Assembly (NCBI GenBank): GCA_003521845.1
Contig: DPHB01000001.1
Coordinates: 145,692 to 209,691 of the forward strand
Direction of reading: 5' to 3'
Origin: Oceanospirillaceae bacterium
GTDB taxonomy: Bacteria; Pseudomonadota; Gammaproteobacteria; Pseudomonadales; Balneatricaceae
Length of the DNA stretch: 64,000 nucleotides
The position numbers and the translations under genes were made by a program. Within the stretch, counting starts at the first letter, position 1, and each line of letters starts with the position of its first letter. The notes beneath the pieces are model-generated. The model searched no databases and had not been told where the DNA came from. It saw only the letters and a list, made by a program, of their open reading frames with translations. Below are positions 43,427 to 51,772 of the stretch, piece by piece.

Positions 43427-44353
43427 ATGACTCCAAAACAATTATCTCAGTTTTTATCCGTATGCCGAACTGGTTCTATGTCAGCAGCGGCCCAGCAGCT
43501 AAACATTGCCCAACCGGCGTTAAGTAAACAAATAGGACAGTTGGAACACGAACTTGGTGTGAGTCTTTTTCAGCGCCATTCTCGTGGCGTTACCTTAACC
43601 AAACCTGGTGCACGCTTGCGTGAAGAGGCGGCTGAATTTATTCGCCGCATGGAAAATATAAAGCTCTCCATTCGTGAGGAAGAAAACGAAATTTCAGGCT
43701 CGGTGGAAATCGGCGTTATTTCTTCCTTGGCCCCTACTATTGCAGCTGAATTATATCCACGTATTGAAAGGGATTTTCCTAATATTTCTTTAAAAATTGT
43801 TGATCATACTTCCAGTAGGGCTATTGAAGCGCTCAACAACCAAGATGTAGACCTTTCCATAGTGCCTTATTCGGCCAAGGATTTAGCTAATGCTGAGTCC
43901 TTGCCTTTGTTCGAGGAGTCATTTTATTTTGTTAGCCAGATGAGCATTGGCGCCACAAACGCGCCTATCCATTTGGTTGACGCATTGCACATGCCCTTAG
44001 TTTTGCCCGTTGTAAGCCATGACTTGCGCCAACGTGTAGAAGATATGGCCCACAACACCGGTGCAGAAGTAAACGTGAAGTATGAAACGAGCAGTATTAA
44101 CGTTATCGGCCGCTTGGTGGAAGAGGGCTTGGCAAGTAGCATTGCTCCTATAAGTTTCTGGCAGGATAAGCTTCGACAAGGCCTTATGGTGGCTAGGCCA
44201 ATTATAGAACCCAATATGACGCGGGTGCATTCCTTGTGTTGGAACGCTGAGCGGAAGCTTTCGCCGGCTGTATTAGTGGTGAAAGAACGCTTGAAAATGG
44301 AAATTGCAACCATGATTGCACGGGGCAAGTTGTCAGGTAGGAGTATTGGATAA
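43427..44353 (+). CDS. LysR-type regulator divergent from tctC
   Basis: LysR regulator of 308 residues. The HTH is MTPKQLSQFLSVCRTGSMSAAAQQLNIAQPALSKQIGQLEHELGVSLFQRHSRG (residues 1-55) with a CbbR/BenM-like effector domain after residue 90. It lies 210 bp from tctC, sharing the promoter region, and likely activates the transporter-sulfatase operon when its inducer is present. Together with the MarR gene just after it, there is dual control over the same region. Confidence 0.9.
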   Translation: MTPKQLSQFLSVCRTGSMSAAAQQLNIAQPALSKQIGQLEHELGVSLFQRHSRGVTLTKPGARLREEAAEFIRRMENIKLSIREEENEISGSVEIGVISSLAPTIAAELYPRIERDFPNISLKIVDHTSSRAIEALNNQDVDLSIVPYSAKDLANAESLPLFEESFYFVSQMSIGATNAPIHLVDALHMPLVLPVVSHDLRQRVEDMAHNTGAEVNVKYETSSINVIGRLVEEGLASSIAPISFWQDKLRQGLMVARPIIEPNMTRVHSLCWNAERKLSPAVLVVKERLKMEIATMIARGKLSGRSIG

Positions 44354-44372
44354 TGGTTGACAAGTCAACTAA
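44353..44372. promoter_or_regulatory. Second MarR-type operator
   Basis: GGTTGA, 4-base spacer CAAG, TCAACTAA, an imperfect copy of the palindrome at 43279-43304 with identical spacer length. It begins in the stop codon of the LysR gene and lies about 40 bp before the MarR start; candidate autoregulatory site. Confidence 0.6.
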
Positions 44373-44410
44373 TTGTGATGCAGGATAGTTAATCCATTGT
44401 GGAATTGAAT

Positions 44411-44863
44411 ATGATCAATCTAAGTAAAAATCTCACTTTTCGTTTGAGCCGTTTGTCGCAGGAGTTTGCCAACCAAGCATCCTTTTTGTTGAAGCAACAC
44501 AGCGATTTTTCTTTGAGCGAATGGCGCCTGATGGTGCTATTTGTACGGGGTAGTGTTGTTTCTTCTCGAGAAGTGATGGAACAAACGCGTTTTGACCGTG
44601 CCCTGGTTAGCCGTTCATTAAAGAGCCTAGAAAACCAAGGTATTGTGGACGTGAAACCAGATCCTAGTGATGGTCGTAAACAGCTGGTTAGTGTTACGCC
44701 TGTTGGATTGAAGGCTTTTGAACACGCCGAAAAAGTGATGCAAAAACGTCAAGATTTGATTGTTAATCAGTATAGTTCCGCTGAATTAGAACAGCTATTT
44801 TGCTTACTGGAACGTTTAGAGCCCGTAGCAAAACGCCGAGATATTGGTATTTTAGATGAGTAA
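44411..44863 (+). CDS. MarR-family regulator
   Basis: Winged-helix regulator of 150 residues: DFSLSEWRLMVLFVRGSVVSSREVMEQTRFDRALVSRSLKSLENQGIVDVKPDPSDGRKQLVSVT spans the DNA-binding core and the basic wing (DGRKQ). MarR proteins bind palindromes as dimers and release on aromatic or phenolic ligands. The ATG at 44411 is preferred over a GTG at 44399. It overlaps the next sulfatase by 8 bp, a coupled pair. Two matching palindromes nearby are its probable operators. Confidence 0.88.
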   Translation: MINLSKNLTFRLSRLSQEFANQASFLLKQHSDFSLSEWRLMVLFVRGSVVSSREVMEQTRFDRALVSRSLKSLENQGIVDVKPDPSDGRKQLVSVTPVGLKAFEHAEKVMQKRQDLIVNQYSSAELEQLFCLLERLEPVAKRRDIGILDE

Positions 44864-46277
44864 ACAACAAAACCTAATCATTATTTTGTCCGACGAACAT
44901 CAAGCCCGTGCTATGGGTTGCGTGGGGCATCCTTTCGTGAAAACCCCCCATTTAGATAAGCTTGCTGCCCGCAGCACCCTCTATAGCAACGCTTATACAC
45001 CTTCGCCTATATGTGTGCCTGCAAGGGCTGCCTTTGCCACCGGCCGCTATGCCCATCAGATCAGTACCTGGGATAACGCTATGCCTTACACGGGCGATCC
45101 CAAAGGCTGGGGTCATGCCCTGCAAGACGCTGGTGTGCGGGTGGAGTCCATCGGTAAATTACACTATCGCAAGGACGATGACCCGACAGGGTTTGATAAG
45201 CTGCATTTACCCATGCAGGTAGCGGGTGGTACGGGGATGGTATGGGCCAGTTTTCGTAAATTGGACGAACGCTTTAGCCATGGTAAACGTATGTTAGGTG
45301 ATTACATAGGCCCAGGCGAAAGCCCCTATACCCAGTATGATACTCGTATTACCGATTTGACCGTGGATTGGCTGCAGCAGGCAGCCGAACAAGAACAACC
45401 TTGGTGTCTGTATGTGGGTTTGGTAGCACCGCATTTTCCGCTGATCTGTCCACAGGAGTTCTATAACCTGTACCCAGAAGGCTCACTGCCAGAACCCAAG
45501 TTACACCCAACAACTGGCTACCAGCGTCATCCGTGGGTGGAACTACAAAACGCCCTAATGGACAGTGAAGCCAACTTTACTGACGAAGCTGAGCGTCAGC
45601 GAGCTTTTTCGGCCTATTATGGTTTGTGTAGCTGGCTCGACAGCAATGTTGGTGAAATCATGCAAACATTGGAAGCAACGGGGCTGGCTGATAACACCAC
45701 CGTGATTTATTCCAGTGACCATGGTGATAATGTTGGTGCCCGTGGCCTGTGGGGCAAATCCAATATGTACGAAGAAGCCGCGGCGGTACCGATGTTGGTG
45801 GCTCGACCTGGGCAGACTGCTGAGGTAACAACAACGCCGGTAAGCCTAGTTGATATTGCTGCCACAGTGCTGGACCATTTTAACTTGCCCGAAGATCCGG
45901 CTTATGTGGGCAACAGTTTGTATCAATTACCCGCTCATGATCAAAACCGCGTGGTGTACAGTGAGTACCATGCTGTAGGCGCAGTAACCGGCGCCTTTAT
46001 GGTGCGCCAAGGCGATTGGAAATTGATTCATTACCATGATTTTGAGCCAGAACTATTTAACCTCAATACGGATTCAGAAGAACTGACGAATTTGTCTGCT
46101 GACCCAGCTTATGCCGACATGTTGCAGCATATGTATGCCATTCTGGCGGAAATTTGCGATACCAAACAGGTGGAATGGCAGGCCCATGAAGATCAAGATG
46201 CCATGATTGAAGCCTATGGTGGGCGTGAGGTTGCCATCACTTTGGGTGCGCCAGCGGCAACGCCAGCACCGAAGTAA
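44856..46277 (+). CDS. Type I sulfatase, choline-sulfatase-like length (CVPAR)
   Basis: Third sulfatase of the region, 473 residues, more distant from the other two. Metal motif IILSDEHQARAMG near Asp13; maturation motif CVPARAA at 53-59 with Cys53 becoming formylglycine; WCLYVGLVAPHFPLICP and YSSDHGDNVGARGLWGKS follow. No signal peptide. It is coupled to the MarR gene, and followed by a frameshifted tautomerase gene, so it belongs to the same catabolic unit but is transcribed away from the main operon. Confidence 0.87.
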   Translation: MSKQQNLIIILSDEHQARAMGCVGHPFVKTPHLDKLAARSTLYSNAYTPSPICVPARAAFATGRYAHQISTWDNAMPYTGDPKGWGHALQDAGVRVESIGKLHYRKDDDPTGFDKLHLPMQVAGGTGMVWASFRKLDERFSHGKRMLGDYIGPGESPYTQYDTRITDLTVDWLQQAAEQEQPWCLYVGLVAPHFPLICPQEFYNLYPEGSLPEPKLHPTTGYQRHPWVELQNALMDSEANFTDEAERQRAFSAYYGLCSWLDSNVGEIMQTLEATGLADNTTVIYSSDHGDNVGARGLWGKSNMYEEAAAVPMLVARPGQTAEVTTTPVSLVDIAATVLDHFNLPEDPAYVGNSLYQLPAHDQNRVVYSEYHAVGAVTGAFMVRQGDWKLIHYHDFEPELFNLNTDSEELTNLSADPAYADMLQHMYAILAEICDTKQVEWQAHEDQDAMIEAYGGREVAITLGAPAATPAPK

Positions 46278-46314
46278 CGCTTTCATTCATAGTTAGGGAC
46301 CCTAGGAGTTAATT

Positions 46315-46520
46315 ATGCCAATCGTTAATATTGATCTACTTGAAGGTCGCAGCATCGAGCAAAAAAGTCAGCTAATTAAGGCTGTGTCCATGCCATTGCC
46401 GACAGCATCGATGTACCCATAGAACGTGTACACGTCATATTACGAGATATGTCACCTCACGCATGCGGCAATGGTGGCAAAACCGTAGCCGAGCAGATGG
46501 CAGGAAAATTGTCGGACTGA
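46315..46520 (+). pseudogene. 4-oxalocrotonate tautomerase-like gene broken by a frameshift
   Basis: ATG at 46315 with GGAGTT upstream gives MPIVNIDLLEGRSIEQKSQ, the exact start of small 4-OT tautomerases with the catalytic Pro after Met. After the codons for KAVS (about 46387) the frame runs into a stop at 46420. Shifting the frame from 46389 onward restores HAIADSIDVPIERVHVILRDMS, the normal family continuation with its Arg residues, to a TGA at 46518. A single base is missing near 46388. The last codons (LSD-stop) fall in a dispersed palindrome. It could be a sequencing error or a recent loss. Confidence 0.8.
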
Positions 46521-46623
46521 AGTCCGACCCACACCCCTAGGTACGAGCTTGTAGTCGGACTGAAGTCTGAAGTCCGACCTACCACCGTTAGGTACGAGCT
46601 TGTAGGTCGGGCTTTAGCCCGAC
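46511..46623. repeat. GTCGGACTGAAGTCCGAC repeat cluster
   Basis: Three palindromic units: GTCGGACTGAAGTCCGACC at 46511-46529; GTAGTCGGACTGAAGTCTG then AAGTCCGACCTAC at 46551-46583 (with an internal 7-base duplication CTGAAGT); and TGTAGGTCGGGCTTTAGCC at 46601 on. The linker TAGGTACGAGCTTGTAG occurs twice, so the block is a near-tandem of about 52 bp. It fills the gap between the convergent tautomerase and decarboxylase genes. Confidence 0.85.
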
Positions 46624-48017
46624 AACTGGTCACCAATGGTAACAATATCTTGCATCATGGTTTGTAAATGATCGGTATTGGTTTCGTCATTGGCCAAGAT
46701 CAAACGAATACCGGTTTGGCCTTTGTAGTTGGCGTAATCGATAAAGGCCTTGCCGTCCTTTTGCAGGGTTTTGCAGATACCCACGTTGATTTGCTTTAAG
46801 GTTTTGGCATCCGAAATGCCAGCAGGGCGATATTGGAATAGCACGTTTAGGTATACAGCCGGGGCCAGCATGGTGAGTTTGGAATTTGCCTCAACTATTT
46901 GTACGCATTGGTCTTTCAAATCCATGAGGTAATCTACCTTATGGGCAAAGCCCTGGCTGCCTATGGCTTTCCAGCTTAGCCATACCTTTAGGGCATCGGC
47001 GCGGCGGCCACATTGAATGGAGCGCTGGCCTAGATTATAGGCGCTGTTTGCATCGGCATGGAACAGGTAATCGCCACCGCCACCGCTGCTACAGTCCTTA
47101 AGAATACCGGCATCTTTCACCAGTACAGCGGCAGCAGTAATGGGTACGTTCATTAGCTTATGGGCATCCCAAGTGAAAGAATCAGCCAGCTCACTGCCTG
47201 CAAGCAAGTGCTTGTGCTTGGCAGAGAACAGTATAGGGCCGCCCCAGGCGCCGTCTATGTGCAGCCAGATGTTGTTGGCCTTGGCGATGGTACTAGCGGT
47301 GTATACATCATCATAGGCGCCCACCACGGTAGTGCCTACCGTAAGGCCAATGTAAAACGGAATATGACCTTGGGCTAGACTGGCGTCGACGGCCGTTTGC
47401 AAAGCTTGTGGGCACATGCGGCCGTCTTCTGAGGAGTCTACGGCAATCAAATTGTCGGTGCCCAAGCCTAGCACATGTATGGCTTTTTCGGCGGAATAGT
47501 GGGCTTGGTTAGAAACGTAGGCGACCAGAGTGCGGCCTTGGGCGCCTTTGGTTTTGTAATCTGGGCAGGCCTTGTGACGGGCTAGCATCATGCTTATTAA
47601 GTTTGCTTGGCTACCACCCGATACCATAATGCCATCACCACCAGAGGCAGAACTGGCAAAGCCAATCAATTGATTCCATTGCTTTATTAGCTCTAATTCC
47701 ATCAAAGTGGCAACAGGCGCCATCTGATAAGTGTGCATGTTGGCATTGGCCATGGCCGTCACCCAATCACCGAGCAAGGCTGGCTCGTTTTGGCCGGAAA
47801 ATAATAGCTTGTTAAAGTCGGGCTTGTAGACGGCCGGGCTGTAATATAAATAGTCTTTGATGGCTTGCTCTAGGCTGGCAACATCACTGCCATGCTGCTG
47901 TAGGGAAACGTCCACAATTTCGGCTAGTTGCGGTGCAGATAAAGGGCGGTTGGCAGGGCGATCGGCTGGCTGCCATTCGTTAACGGCACGGGTAAGAATA
48001 TCGAGCATGTCTTGCAT
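46614..48017 (-). CDS. PLP-dependent group II decarboxylase (diaminobutyrate/aromatic amino acid type)
   Basis: Fold-type I PLP decarboxylase of 467 residues. Conserved points are GGSQANLISMMLARHKA, VSNQAHYSAEKAIHVLG (the His stacked on PLP), WLHIDGAWGGPILFS, and the cofactor lysine in DAHKLMNV near 286. This is the glutamate/2,4-diaminobutyrate/aspartate 1-decarboxylase group; the substrate is not fixed by sequence. The TAA stop at 46614 lies inside the palindromic repeat at 46601-46623, so the last codons (LSG) come from that repeat. A LysR gene 98 bp upstream reads the same way. Confidence 0.88.
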   Translation of the reverse strand: MQDMLDILTRAVNEWQPADRPANRPLSAPQLAEIVDVSLQQHGSDVASLEQAIKDYLYYSPAVYKPDFNKLLFSGQNEPALLGDWVTAMANANMHTYQMAPVATLMELELIKQWNQLIGFASSASGGDGIMVSGGSQANLISMMLARHKACPDYKTKGAQGRTLVAYVSNQAHYSAEKAIHVLGLGTDNLIAVDSSEDGRMCPQALQTAVDASLAQGHIPFYIGLTVGTTVVGAYDDVYTASTIAKANNIWLHIDGAWGGPILFSAKHKHLLAGSELADSFTWDAHKLMNVPITAAAVLVKDAGILKDCSSGGGGDYLFHADANSAYNLGQRSIQCGRRADALKVWLSWKAIGSQGFAHKVDYLMDLKDQCVQIVEANSKLTMLAPAVYLNVLFQYRPAGISDAKTLKQINVGICKTLQKDGKAFIDYANYKGQTGIRLILANDETNTDHLQTMMQDIVTIGDQLSG

Positions 48018-48115
48018 GAAGGAAACCTAACTCTATGGCTGGGGAAATATTCAAGGGAATTATAGGCTCTGGATAAAGCCTGTACCAATGCTAAATAGCT
48101 AACAGCTAGTTACTT

Positions 48116-49021
48116 TTAGGCATTACCATCATACAGCTGCATTAGGTGTTGCCAAAAATCCTCGGCTAAGGCTTGGCCTGGTTTGCGCAAGCGCATTAGC
48201 TCGATACGCAAGTCGATGCTGGGCAGGCCTTCGATGATGACCAGTTCTTGTGCAGCTAGTTCGCGGCTCAGTAGGCTTTTGGGCAGCCAAGCAATGCCGT
48301 GGCCTTTTAACACTAAAGCCTTGAGGGCTTCGGATAGGGCGTTTTCGTATATCAGTTGGAAGTTGACACTATCATCCAACTGGCTAAAACACTCACGTTG
48401 CAGCAGGCATTCAAAAAAGGAACCTTGGGGGTGGCCTAACAAGGGTAGCGGTTGAGCTTGGTCAGCCTGGAACAAAGTTTGGCCATGTTGGCCTGTGGCT
48501 GTGACAGGTACGAGTTCATCCACACCGACTTGTAAGCGTTGTAGGTCTTTGTTTTGCAGTTGGGCAAAGATGTCATCGGCGGCGTAGCACAGCAAAAAGT
48601 CCCCATTGCCGGCCAAGAAACTCTCGATGCTATCGTGTAGATCGCCGGTTTCCATTTTTACGATGGCTTGATCTGCTAAGGCTGCCAAGGTGTGCATCCA
48701 ATTAGGGAAAAAAGACACGGCAAGAGCTTGTTGTGAACGGAACAACAGTTGGGCCCGGTTGGCACTGATCTGTTGTACTTGGTTGCGGGCAGCCAGCATC
48801 TGCGTGATTAACTGTTGCGCTTGTTCCTTAAAGGCTTCACCGGCTGGTGTTAGGCTGGCAGGATATTGGTCGCGGTCTACCAGAGCACAACCCAGCCAAT
48901 TTTCTAGGCTGCGAATTCGGCGGCTAAAGGCCGGCTGGGTAACAAAGCGAGCCTCGGCGGCTTTAGAAAAGCTACCGTGCTTCACCAGGGCTACATAATC
49001 CTGCAACCATTTTAATTCCAT
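48116..49021 (-). CDS. LysR-type regulator
   Basis: LysR regulator of 301 residues. The start MELKWLQDYVALVKHGSFSKAAEARFVTQPAFSRRIRSLENWLG is a typical HTH; the effector domain is near 90-295. It is divergent from the HisD-family dehydrogenase across 156 bp and upstream of the decarboxylase on its own strand, so it may control either. Confidence 0.88.
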   Translation of the reverse strand: MELKWLQDYVALVKHGSFSKAAEARFVTQPAFSRRIRSLENWLGCALVDRDQYPASLTPAGEAFKEQAQQLITQMLAARNQVQQISANRAQLLFRSQQALAVSFFPNWMHTLAALADQAIVKMETGDLHDSIESFLAGNGDFLLCYAADDIFAQLQNKDLQRLQVGVDELVPVTATGQHGQTLFQADQAQPLPLLGHPQGSFFECLLQRECFSQLDDSVNFQLIYENALSEALKALVLKGHGIAWLPKSLLSRELAAQELVIIEGLPSIDLRIELMRLRKPGQALAEDFWQHLMQLYDGNA

Positions 49022-49177
49022 TGTTGTATCCGTGTTGTTGGCAGTAGCTTTACTACTTAAAAAACAGAGCTATACCAAAAAGTAATGGGCTTCTAGCAAA
49101 AATGGCATTGGTGTAAATGGGCCAGAAAGCACTATTATGCAGTTAAGACATCACAGCCTAATTATAAGGACCAAGAT

Positions 49178-50485
49178 ATGCAACACCTGAAACAAGCTAG
49201 TGGCATTAGCAATACCACCGACGAGCGCATTCAGACCACGGTAAAGGGCATGCTCGCGCGTATTGAGGCCGAGGGTGAAAGTGCCGTACGGGAATATGCC
49301 GCTCAGTTCGACAACTGGCAGGGTGATTTTGTACTTAGCGATGACAAACGTGCCGAATTAATTGCGCAGGTGCCAGAGCAAACTCGACAGGACATTCAAT
49401 TCGCCTACAAGCAAGTAAAGACGTTTGCCCAAGCCCAGCGCGCTAGCTTGACGGAATTTGAAATCGAATCCGAACCCGGCGTTAAATTAGGCCAAAAGGT
49501 GATCCCCGTTAACTGTGCAGGCTGTTATGTGCCCGGTGGCCGCTATTCCCATGCTGCCTCGGCTTTGATGAGTATTGCCACGGCCAAGGTGGCGGGGGTT
49601 GAAACCATTGTTGCTTGCTCGCCGCCAAAAGACGGCAGTATTCACCCAGCCATTGTTTATGCCATGGACCTAGCCGGTGCCGATATCATTCTGGAAATGG
49701 GTGGTGTACATGCCGTGGCTTCCATGGCCAAGGGCCTGTTTAGTGGAGTGGCTGCGGATATCTTAGTCGGCCCTGGCAACGGTTATGTGGCCGAAGCTAA
49801 GCGCTTGTTGTTTGGCGAAGTGGGCATTGATGTGTTTGCTGGCCCAACAGAATCAGCCATCATTGCTGATCACACAGCGGATCCTATGACCATTGCCGTG
49901 GACTTGGTATCCCAAGCCGAGCATGGTTATGATTCCCCAGTATGGTTGTTTACCACTAGTCGTGAAATTGGCGAAGCTTTAGCGCGTTTGGTGCCCCAAG
50001 TGGCGGCCGACATGCCTAACCAAGAAGTGGTGCAGTCAGCTTGGGATAACCATGGTGAGATTATCTTGTGCGATAGCCGCGAAGAGTGTGTGGCTGTGAG
50101 TGATGATTATGCCTGTGAACATCTACAGGTAATGGCCGAAGATCTTTACTGGTGGCGTGATAACTTGCGCAACTATGGCTCTTTGTTCTTGGGAGAAGGT
50201 GCCACCGTGACCCACGGTGACAAGTGCTCTGGTACCAACCATATTTTGCCAACCAAAAAGGTTGCCCGTTATAGCGGTGGTTTGAACGTGCATAAGTTCT
50301 TGAAGATTTTGACCTATCAAGAAATTAGCGAACAAGCTAACTTGGTGTTTAGTGCCGCCGGTTCTCGCATTTCCCGCGCTGAAGGCATGGAAGGTCACGC
50401 CCGTGCTTGTGATTGGCGCTTGCGTAAGTACTTCCCTGATCAGCAATGGGACTTCCATGTTTATGATCAGAACAAGTACGATTAA
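49178..50485 (+). CDS. HisD-family dehydrogenase, probably HpsN-like (sulfopropanediol 3-dehydrogenase)
   Basis: Zinc-dependent, NAD-linked enzyme of 435 residues of the histidinol dehydrogenase fold. Active-site landmarks are kept: the zinc pair Gln/His in DLVSQAEHGYDS (about 248-259) and the Glu-His pair in DYACEHLQV (about 311-319). The substrate entrance reads YVPGGRYSHAASALM, not the GGKAxYPSS-type of true HisD, as in HpsN, which oxidises 2,3-dihydroxypropane-1-sulfonate to sulfolactate. No other his genes surround it, so a catabolic role is likely. The assignment to HpsN is inferred and other HisD-like catabolic enzymes remain possible. Ends directly before a palindromic repeat block. 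Confidence 0.78.
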   Translation: MQHLKQASGISNTTDERIQTTVKGMLARIEAEGESAVREYAAQFDNWQGDFVLSDDKRAELIAQVPEQTRQDIQFAYKQVKTFAQAQRASLTEFEIESEPGVKLGQKVIPVNCAGCYVPGGRYSHAASALMSIATAKVAGVETIVACSPPKDGSIHPAIVYAMDLAGADIILEMGGVHAVASMAKGLFSGVAADILVGPGNGYVAEAKRLLFGEVGIDVFAGPTESAIIADHTADPMTIAVDLVSQAEHGYDSPVWLFTTSREIGEALARLVPQVAADMPNQEVVQSAWDNHGEIILCDSREECVAVSDDYACEHLQVMAEDLYWWRDNLRNYGSLFLGEGATVTHGDKCSGTNHILPTKKVARYSGGLNVHKFLKILTYQEISEQANLVFSAAGSRISRAEGMEGHARACDWRLRKYFPDQQWDFHVYDQNKYD

Positions 50486-50486
50486 G

Positions 50487-50551
50487 CTTGTAGGTCGGGC
50501 TTTAGCCCGACATGTCGGACTGAAGTCCGACCTACATTCCGATCTACATCA
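50487..50551. repeat. GTAGGTCGG-type palindrome pair
   Basis: Starts 1 bp after the HisD-like stop: GTAGGTCGGGCTTTAGCC with GACA, then TGTCGGACTGAAGTCCGACC. Both units match those at 46511-46623 and 57574-57599, showing one dispersed family. Confidence 0.8.
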
Positions 50552-50559
50552 CATTGCCA

Positions 50560-51057
50560 TTACTGTTGATCAGTAAGCTTAAGGGTTATTGGGCCTATTT
50601 CTGCCTTTGCAGGCAAGGTGGCTCCTTCTGCAGGAATGTCGTTGAGCTTCTGCTTAACAAAGCTGCGGCCGCCTTTTTCCCGTACTGCTTCGAACAAAAT
50701 AACCCAATCACTGCCATCTGGCACACTGATGTTGGTGCTATAGGTACCGGGGCCGCGAGTAGCGCCAGTTACACCATCTAATTCATCTACCGTTTCTTTG
50801 CCAGTGGCGCGCCACCATTGGGTAAGGTCATCTAGCCATTTGTTTTTCTTACGCGAAGACTTGGGTTTCTTTTTTAATAAGCTAATGGTTTGCACAGGCT
50901 CTCTGTCTGCGGTTTCAATCCATATAGCCACATAGGGGCGGTGATACTTCCTAGCATCTATGTCTGGGATATCGTATTGGATGCTTAATTGTTGATCGGC
51001 CCAAGCAGATGGGGCTGCCATCAAGATGCCTGTGGTAAGTAAAATGGCACGGTGCAT
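50560..51057 (-). CDS. Exported DUF2271 protein
   Basis: Periplasmic protein of 165 residues with signal peptide MHRAILLTTGILMAAPSAWA. The core YHRPYVAIWIETADREPVQTISLLKKKPKSSRKKNKWLDDLTQWWRATGKETVDELDGVTGATRGPGTYS is the DUF2271 pattern: a beta-strand AIWIE, a lysine-rich stretch, and DGVTGAT before the next strand. These proteins commonly stand next to PepSY-type genes with unknown function. Start placed at 51057 (MHRAILL), which gives the signal peptide, rather than at 51093, which overlaps the PepSY gene. Confidence 0.82.
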   Translation of the reverse strand: MHRAILLTTGILMAAPSAWADQQLSIQYDIPDIDARKYHRPYVAIWIETADREPVQTISLLKKKPKSSRKKNKWLDDLTQWWRATGKETVDELDGVTGATRGPGTYSTNISVPDGSDWVILFEAVREKGGRSFVKQKLNDIPAEGATLPAKAEIGPITLKLTDQQ

Positions 51058-51059
51058 AA

Positions 51060-51704
51060 TTACAGTCCTGTTAATTGTGGTACCCACAACCAATACAACA
51101 TGATTGGTGTTAAGGTACCGGCGACACAGGCAATGAGCCCTAAGTTGCGTCGCTTACGTTTGATTTGAAATAGAATAGTTAAACCAGTGATGGAAAATAT
51201 CAGTATTAGGGCGGCTGAAATATCGATTACCCAAGACCAGCTTTCACCTGTATTGCGGCCTTTATGCAGGTCGTTCATTAAGTTCCATATATCACCTTCT
51301 TTGTATTCGATGACGTAGTTGCTTTGCTGCAGCTTCACGATGATAAAGGCGTAGCCAGCTGGTAGGGGGTAGTCGAGGCTGATTTCTTGGTAATCACGAT
51401 CCATGTCTATGCTACGGGGTGCTTGCAAAGAGTGAGTGTCACTGAGGTAGCCATGCAGGGAAGCTAGCTGCGGTAGCCAGGTTTGGTGTTTGTCTGCCGG
51501 CACCGCAAGCTCACTTACCACATTAGCAGGCAGCGAAAACTGCTGCTCGGCTTCCGTAGAACTACCAATTAATACCGTATGGTTGAGGGTGATGCCAGTA
51601 ACGCTAAAAAATACTACTACGGTGAAAAGGGAGGTGGAAACGTAAATATGAATGGAGCGGGAGAAGCTGAAAAACTTTCATTTAATACGGTTGAAATTGG
51701 GCAT
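51060..51704 (-). pseudogene. PepSY-associated membrane protein gene interrupted by TGA
   Basis: From an ATG at 51704 the frame gives MPNFNRIK, then TGA at 51680-51678, then KFFSFSRSIHIYVSTSLF, TVVVFFSVTGITLNH and, after 52 more codons, the intact rest to 51060. The whole reads as a PepSY-associated protein (N-terminal helix with RSIHIY...SVTGITLNH, periplasmic domain, NDLHKGRNTGESWSW then two C-terminal helices). The family has an aromatic residue where the TGA stands, so TGG to TGA is the simple explanation. Without it, translation could only begin at GTG 51521, losing the first helix. Same operon as the DUF2271 gene. Confidence 0.7.
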
Positions 51705-51720
51705 GATGTTAATCAGTCGG

Positions 51721-51757
51721 ATATATAGGGTCAGACCTCGGGTCTGACCCTATATAT
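51721..51757. repeat. Perfect 37-bp palindrome (GGGTCAGACC family)
   Basis: ATATATAGGGTCAGACC, loop TCG, GGTCTGACCCTATATAT: 17-bp perfect arms. It sits between the stop of a permease gene (51773) and the interrupted PepSY gene. No T run follows on the minus strand, so it is a roadblock or transcript-processing hairpin more than a classic terminator. Related sequences: 24358-24382 and 61344-61402. Confidence 0.85.
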
Positions 51758-51772
51758 GGGTTAAAATGGAGT

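Noticed and set aside
46511..46623. CRISPR array in the repeat block
   Set aside because: Only three irregular palindromic units with repeat-like spacers; no cas genes and copies dispersed elsewhere.
51679..51681. ATG at 51681 as the PepSY start
   Set aside because: It is in a different frame from the PepSY coding sequence and stops after 26 codons.
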